From contig NC_088302.1 in assembly GCF_032854445.1 (NCBI RefSeq), forward strand, positions 47,346,645-47,410,644: DNA of 64,000 bases, given 5' to 3'. Each line of letters opens with the position of its first letter. The first letter of the stretch is position 1. Shown in pieces: positions 60,831 to 64,000 of the stretch. Position numbers and translations under genes: made by a program. The notes under the pieces are model-generated. The model did no database searches. It saw only the letters and a list, made by a program, of their open reading frames with translations, and was not told where the DNA came from. Source of the DNA: Liolophura sinensis (taxonomy: Eukaryota > Mollusca > Polyplacophora > Chitonida > Chitonidae).

Positions 60831-61263
60831 ACATCTATGTGAAATTCTTCAGTGCGGTACATCAACAGCAAATTGGAGTCACAACGAGTACTAACTGCTC
60901 TCCACTACCGCGGACTCTTTTCCCTGTGAATATGCCGAATATGTTGAAACAGGATTTACATGTAAATGCTGAATAACACGCCTTTACATTCACTAAATGT
61001 AACGACAAATGGACGACCTTCTAGTGATACATGATCCCTACATAAACGAAGCAGTGAAGGAAATAATCCCAATTTGCCGGAATTAAAAATGGAGTCCACT
61101 GATTGCCCACATGGCACATCTTATCTGGAGTTGTATATTTATAAAATCGACAAAGGCTTCCTCTTGGGTCAGTTGTATACCAAGAGAGATTTAATTTCGA
61201 TATCGTCCACTATCCATGTATGGATGCCAATATCTCACATATAGGTCTGTATATGAGTACAGT

Positions 61264-62920
61264 ATGCTTGGTTTGAGCATGTCATGTTTCAGAAGGTTAT
61301 TATTATTATTACGTAAGAATGATTTTTGTCATCTATAAATATAAACTTCAACCTTATTGCACCAACAAGCATCCATTATGCTGCCATGACTTTGGTATCA
61401 TAACAGTGAGTCTACATGCTGCCGGAGAAGGTCAAATTATCGAGGTCGTAACCCCCTAGAATAGTCTCACGTTTATTTAGGGCTAAAGAGGCGGAAACTA
61501 CAATCAGGACTGAAAAGGGTTCAATTGTCGTGGTATATTACGGAAAGTGCACTCAATCAAGTCCTGGGATTAAATCGATCCTGGAGGTTAAAGAATGGCG
61601 ATTATCTCTCACAGCTTATCAAGATCTGGGGGAACATATGGGATGAGAACAACAGCTAGTCCTCCTGTCGTTGTTAAATCCACACATTCCCCAACTGACA
61701 GAAGGACAACCCCACGCCACAGATAACACTTTATCAGTAGAATTATAAGCAGTTGTCATCTGCCTTTTCTCTAAACTCATTGGCTAGCAAGAGCGTTTAT
61801 CCGTTTGTCGTATTCTGTACCCAATGTTATTATAAACTGTAGAGCTGGTTTACAACCGAACAAATGAGGCACACTGAAGGAAAAAAACCTCTGCAACCAT
61901 GGTTTTCAAGGAAACCCAGAAATCAATCACGTGTTAGTGCATAGGTTTTGACGTGCAAATCAATGACTCGGTCCGCGAGTCAAACTGAATTTTGGTCGTA
62001 GCTATTTGCGAGCTTCGCTCTCATTTTGGTGCTGATTTTTTATTCGTTATCCAGAACGAGGTTTCAATGCCACTACTGTTCTTGTAGCAACCGATGCAAA
62101 CAGATTTCTATGTATCGATGGCACATCCTGATCTGTGCTTTTGAAAATTATTCCCCATACATGTGATATTAAGCTTTCTAGACTAACCGACTTTGCAATA
62201 CCGTAGACGTTTATCTGTATGACAAATGTATGAAACATCATAACGGGAAAACTCAAAAGGCAACATGGAAATCCGTACTCTATTAAAATATCTTAAAAAC
62301 CGATAACCTGATATAACCTCCTCGCAGGCTTTAGGAGAGGTTATGTCCGTACTAGGATAAAAAGGCCTACAACTCTATCAGACGTATCATGGGCTGGAAT
62401 GCCATGTGGGTCAATACGTTTAGGATAGGGGTTAGAGATGAGATTACGCGATTTTATGCAAAGCCTTTGGTGTTCGTGAAACTAACCCCTATGGGCTGCT
62501 TACAGCGATGGCCATCTTTGACAGGATTTACAGAAAGCCTGGGCTAATTTGTGCTGGCCTGGAGTCGACAGTGTGGGATAAGGCGACCAATGTGAAATAT
62601 CTGAATGCAGGTTTGTATTGGAAAAGCAGAACTGAAAACAATGATCCGCGATCTAGACTGCAGGAGTGAAGGAGGTTAAGGAGAGCCTTGGTCTCGTGGA
62701 CAGCCGATGAGCGACATTGGCGGAGAGAGTGAAGGAAAGATGCTGAAATCCGTGTTCTTCTAACATATTGATACGCTGGTTTTAGCGGGCTTATGTAACA
62801 AGTCTGTGAGCAAGCCTTCACGGTTCGATTCGATTGTACACAAATGTCTTATGGTCGTAAGGGCTATTCTGAGTTGTGACCCATGCTAGTAAACACGCAT
62901 TGTTTCTGGTGCCTGGGGTT
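61264..62920. other. Non-coding stretch, nothing recognised
   Basis: The RT remnant stops after about 61263. A (TTA)n-like run lies at 61298-61312. Frames at 62047-62256 and 62528-62821 (minus) have no recognisable family. Confidence 0.4.
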
Positions 62921-62927
62921 TAACCGC

Positions 62928-63225
62928 GGATTATTGATAGGGATTAATGTGGATAATCTCTGTAGTTAATCCGATGAGACAGTACAGCTCCTTGGATCTT
63001 ATGACGGGAGTTAATCTGGGATCAAGTTCACTGAACATGTATTCGCTGCCAGGAAAATTACGAAGGGCTGGACTTGGAATATGCTCGGTCATTCATGCGT
63101 ACCAGCGCAGTCTCGTTGCTTGGACACGCTTCATGGTATAGTGTTTGCTTGGCAGCGATGGTCATAACATGGTTATAATCGGGGCTTATTGGCTGAGCAC
63201 TCATGATAATTACGGGTTGGGATTA
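62928..63225. promoter_or_regulatory. Cluster of TAATCC/T homeodomain-type motifs (candidate element)
   Basis: GGATTA at 62928 and 62941, TAATCT at 62954, TAATCC at 62967, TAATCT at 63012 and GGATTA at 63220 give six K50-homeodomain-like words, five of them within 90 bp. Otx, Gsc and Pitx-class factors bind TAATCC (established knowledge). Clustering suggests, but does not show, an enhancer; no adjacent gene is identified. Confidence 0.22.
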
Positions 63226-64000
63226 GGTACCACAGCTTCGCCTAATATTTATTTGCAGCCGGCTTCTCTTGACTGTTGATTGCCTGGTGAACCACTTCCG
63301 TTCTTCAGTCTGATGTGTTAGATTTCTGTGTTGTGTGATCCATGGACTAATACCGTTTCTTCTAGATGACTTCTCATTACTCGAGAAAGCGCGCCTATTG
63401 AATCCGAGATCCGAGAGAAACAGAGAAAGAAGGAGAGAAGGAAGCACGAGGTAGCTGTGTACCAGATGCAGTCGAACCATATGTGTGACCCCGAAAAAGC
63501 TGCCGTTCCCGTCAAATGTGCAACTAATCAGAGAGACTAGGCTGGCACGCAAATCTCTCCCTCTCTGCCTCCTGTAGCCAATGCCCCCACCAGCTTGTAT
63601 GCTGGAATGTAGACAAACCCTTCATCCTTACTCGTCAGATAACATCGAGTGAGGGCTGGGGTCTCCCCCACGAAGCTACTCTCCCATCGAGTTCACAGCC
63701 ATGTGTTAGCGGCGACCTGGAATTCGAGGCCGTCTCACCGCGTGCATGTATACATATGCACACATAGACATCAATCCGCAGAGGTAGAATTGAGTCAACC
63801 ACAGGTACCATAGCGCAGCCCGACTCAGGCTCTGCCACGTGCATTGTGAAGAGCTCTAGACGAGGTGGTAACCAGCCGACCGACTGCGCATGACCGGTAC
63901 TGCTTTTCCTGGCCAGCGACAAGGGGAACAAGAAGCAGGAGTTGGTATTTATTTGGCGTGTGTTAGATTGTTTCATCTTCCTGGATCTCCACGGATATGG
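63226..64000. other. GC-richer non-coding edge
   Basis: The last 0.8 kb is less AT-rich and holds CACGTG (about 63837) and a TGCGCATG word (about 63886) of the NRF1 type. Minus frames of 109 and 113 codons (63223-63552, 63635-63976) have no recognised domain. It may approach a promoter beyond the window, but nothing firm can be said. Confidence 0.3.

Larger units (their letters stand above)
59875..61263 (+). pseudogene. Decayed reverse transcriptase of a retroelement (copy 2), split by two SINEs
   Basis: RT blocks appear in family order. A pre-palm block VPKICWIPKTHK ends at 60036. Motif A region, 60481-60540, reads STWAFSTPYSTVPH, with alanine where the family has the catalytic aspartate. 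Motif B region, about 60837-60976, has GVTTSTNCSPL. The motif C box MDDLL is at 61009-61023. The following LPELKMESTD...YLELYIYKID block ends in LYTKRD (61173-61190), and NFDIVHYP follows at 61193. Motif B and C are in different frames, and frameshifts also occur at about 61068 and 61191. A family A SINE sits right after the first block and a second between A and B. The RT would copy the element's RNA into DNA; this copy is dead. It is the same family as 54045-54299; clade (Penelope-like or LINE) is unresolved. Confidence 0.85.

Overview
The window looks like nuclear DNA of a mollusc, most probably a gastropod or bivalve. It is AT-rich, has no prokaryote-like gene packing, and almost every open frame is under about 140 codons. 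The strongest taxonomic clue is two tRNA-derived SINE families. Family A carries a 'CACCATAATGCTGGCCGCC' body and an '(A)GTACGGCGTAAAACACCAA + (AAAT)n' tail. Family B carries a META-like core and a 'GACGTTAAACCCCAAGCACTCACTC' tail. I know these SINE types from molluscan genomes, but the species cannot be fixed from the sequence alone.

Layout: 1-28 kb is intergenic or intronic sequence with scattered SINE pieces, several minisatellites (21 bp, 28 bp and 54 bp units, plus a degenerate 13.1-13.8 kb array) and an old, diverged direct duplication (19.97-20.81 kb against 22.70-23.60 kb). At 28.3-28.9 kb there is a TATA-like/initiator pair followed by an ATG, a signal-peptide-like reading frame and a GTAAGT donor: a candidate first exon of a secreted protein. 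31.1-31.5 kb holds a 30-bp minisatellite that stays open in two frames. 37-39 kb holds a full-length family B SINE with a target-site duplication and a nearly full-length family A SINE. 44.17-44.36 kb holds the best coding candidate, a signal-peptide exon with acceptor, strong start context and GTGAGT donor that could encode a secreted peptide precursor; a second, weaker candidate lies at 55.3 kb.

54-61 kb holds two decayed copies of one retroelement with a reverse transcriptase. The second copy still shows the RT motifs in order (PKICWIPKTHK, motif A, motif B, MDD box, KRD block), broken by frameshifts and by two SINE insertions, each with its own target-site duplication. A non-coding block lies just after the RT end of the first copy and just before the RT start of the second, which is the arrangement expected of Penelope-type elements with pseudo-LTRs. 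The last 2.5 kb is gene-poor but has a cluster of TAATCC/T homeodomain-type motifs. No intact multi-exon gene can be assembled; the candidate exons are probably edges of genes whose other exons lie elsewhere or could not be recognised.
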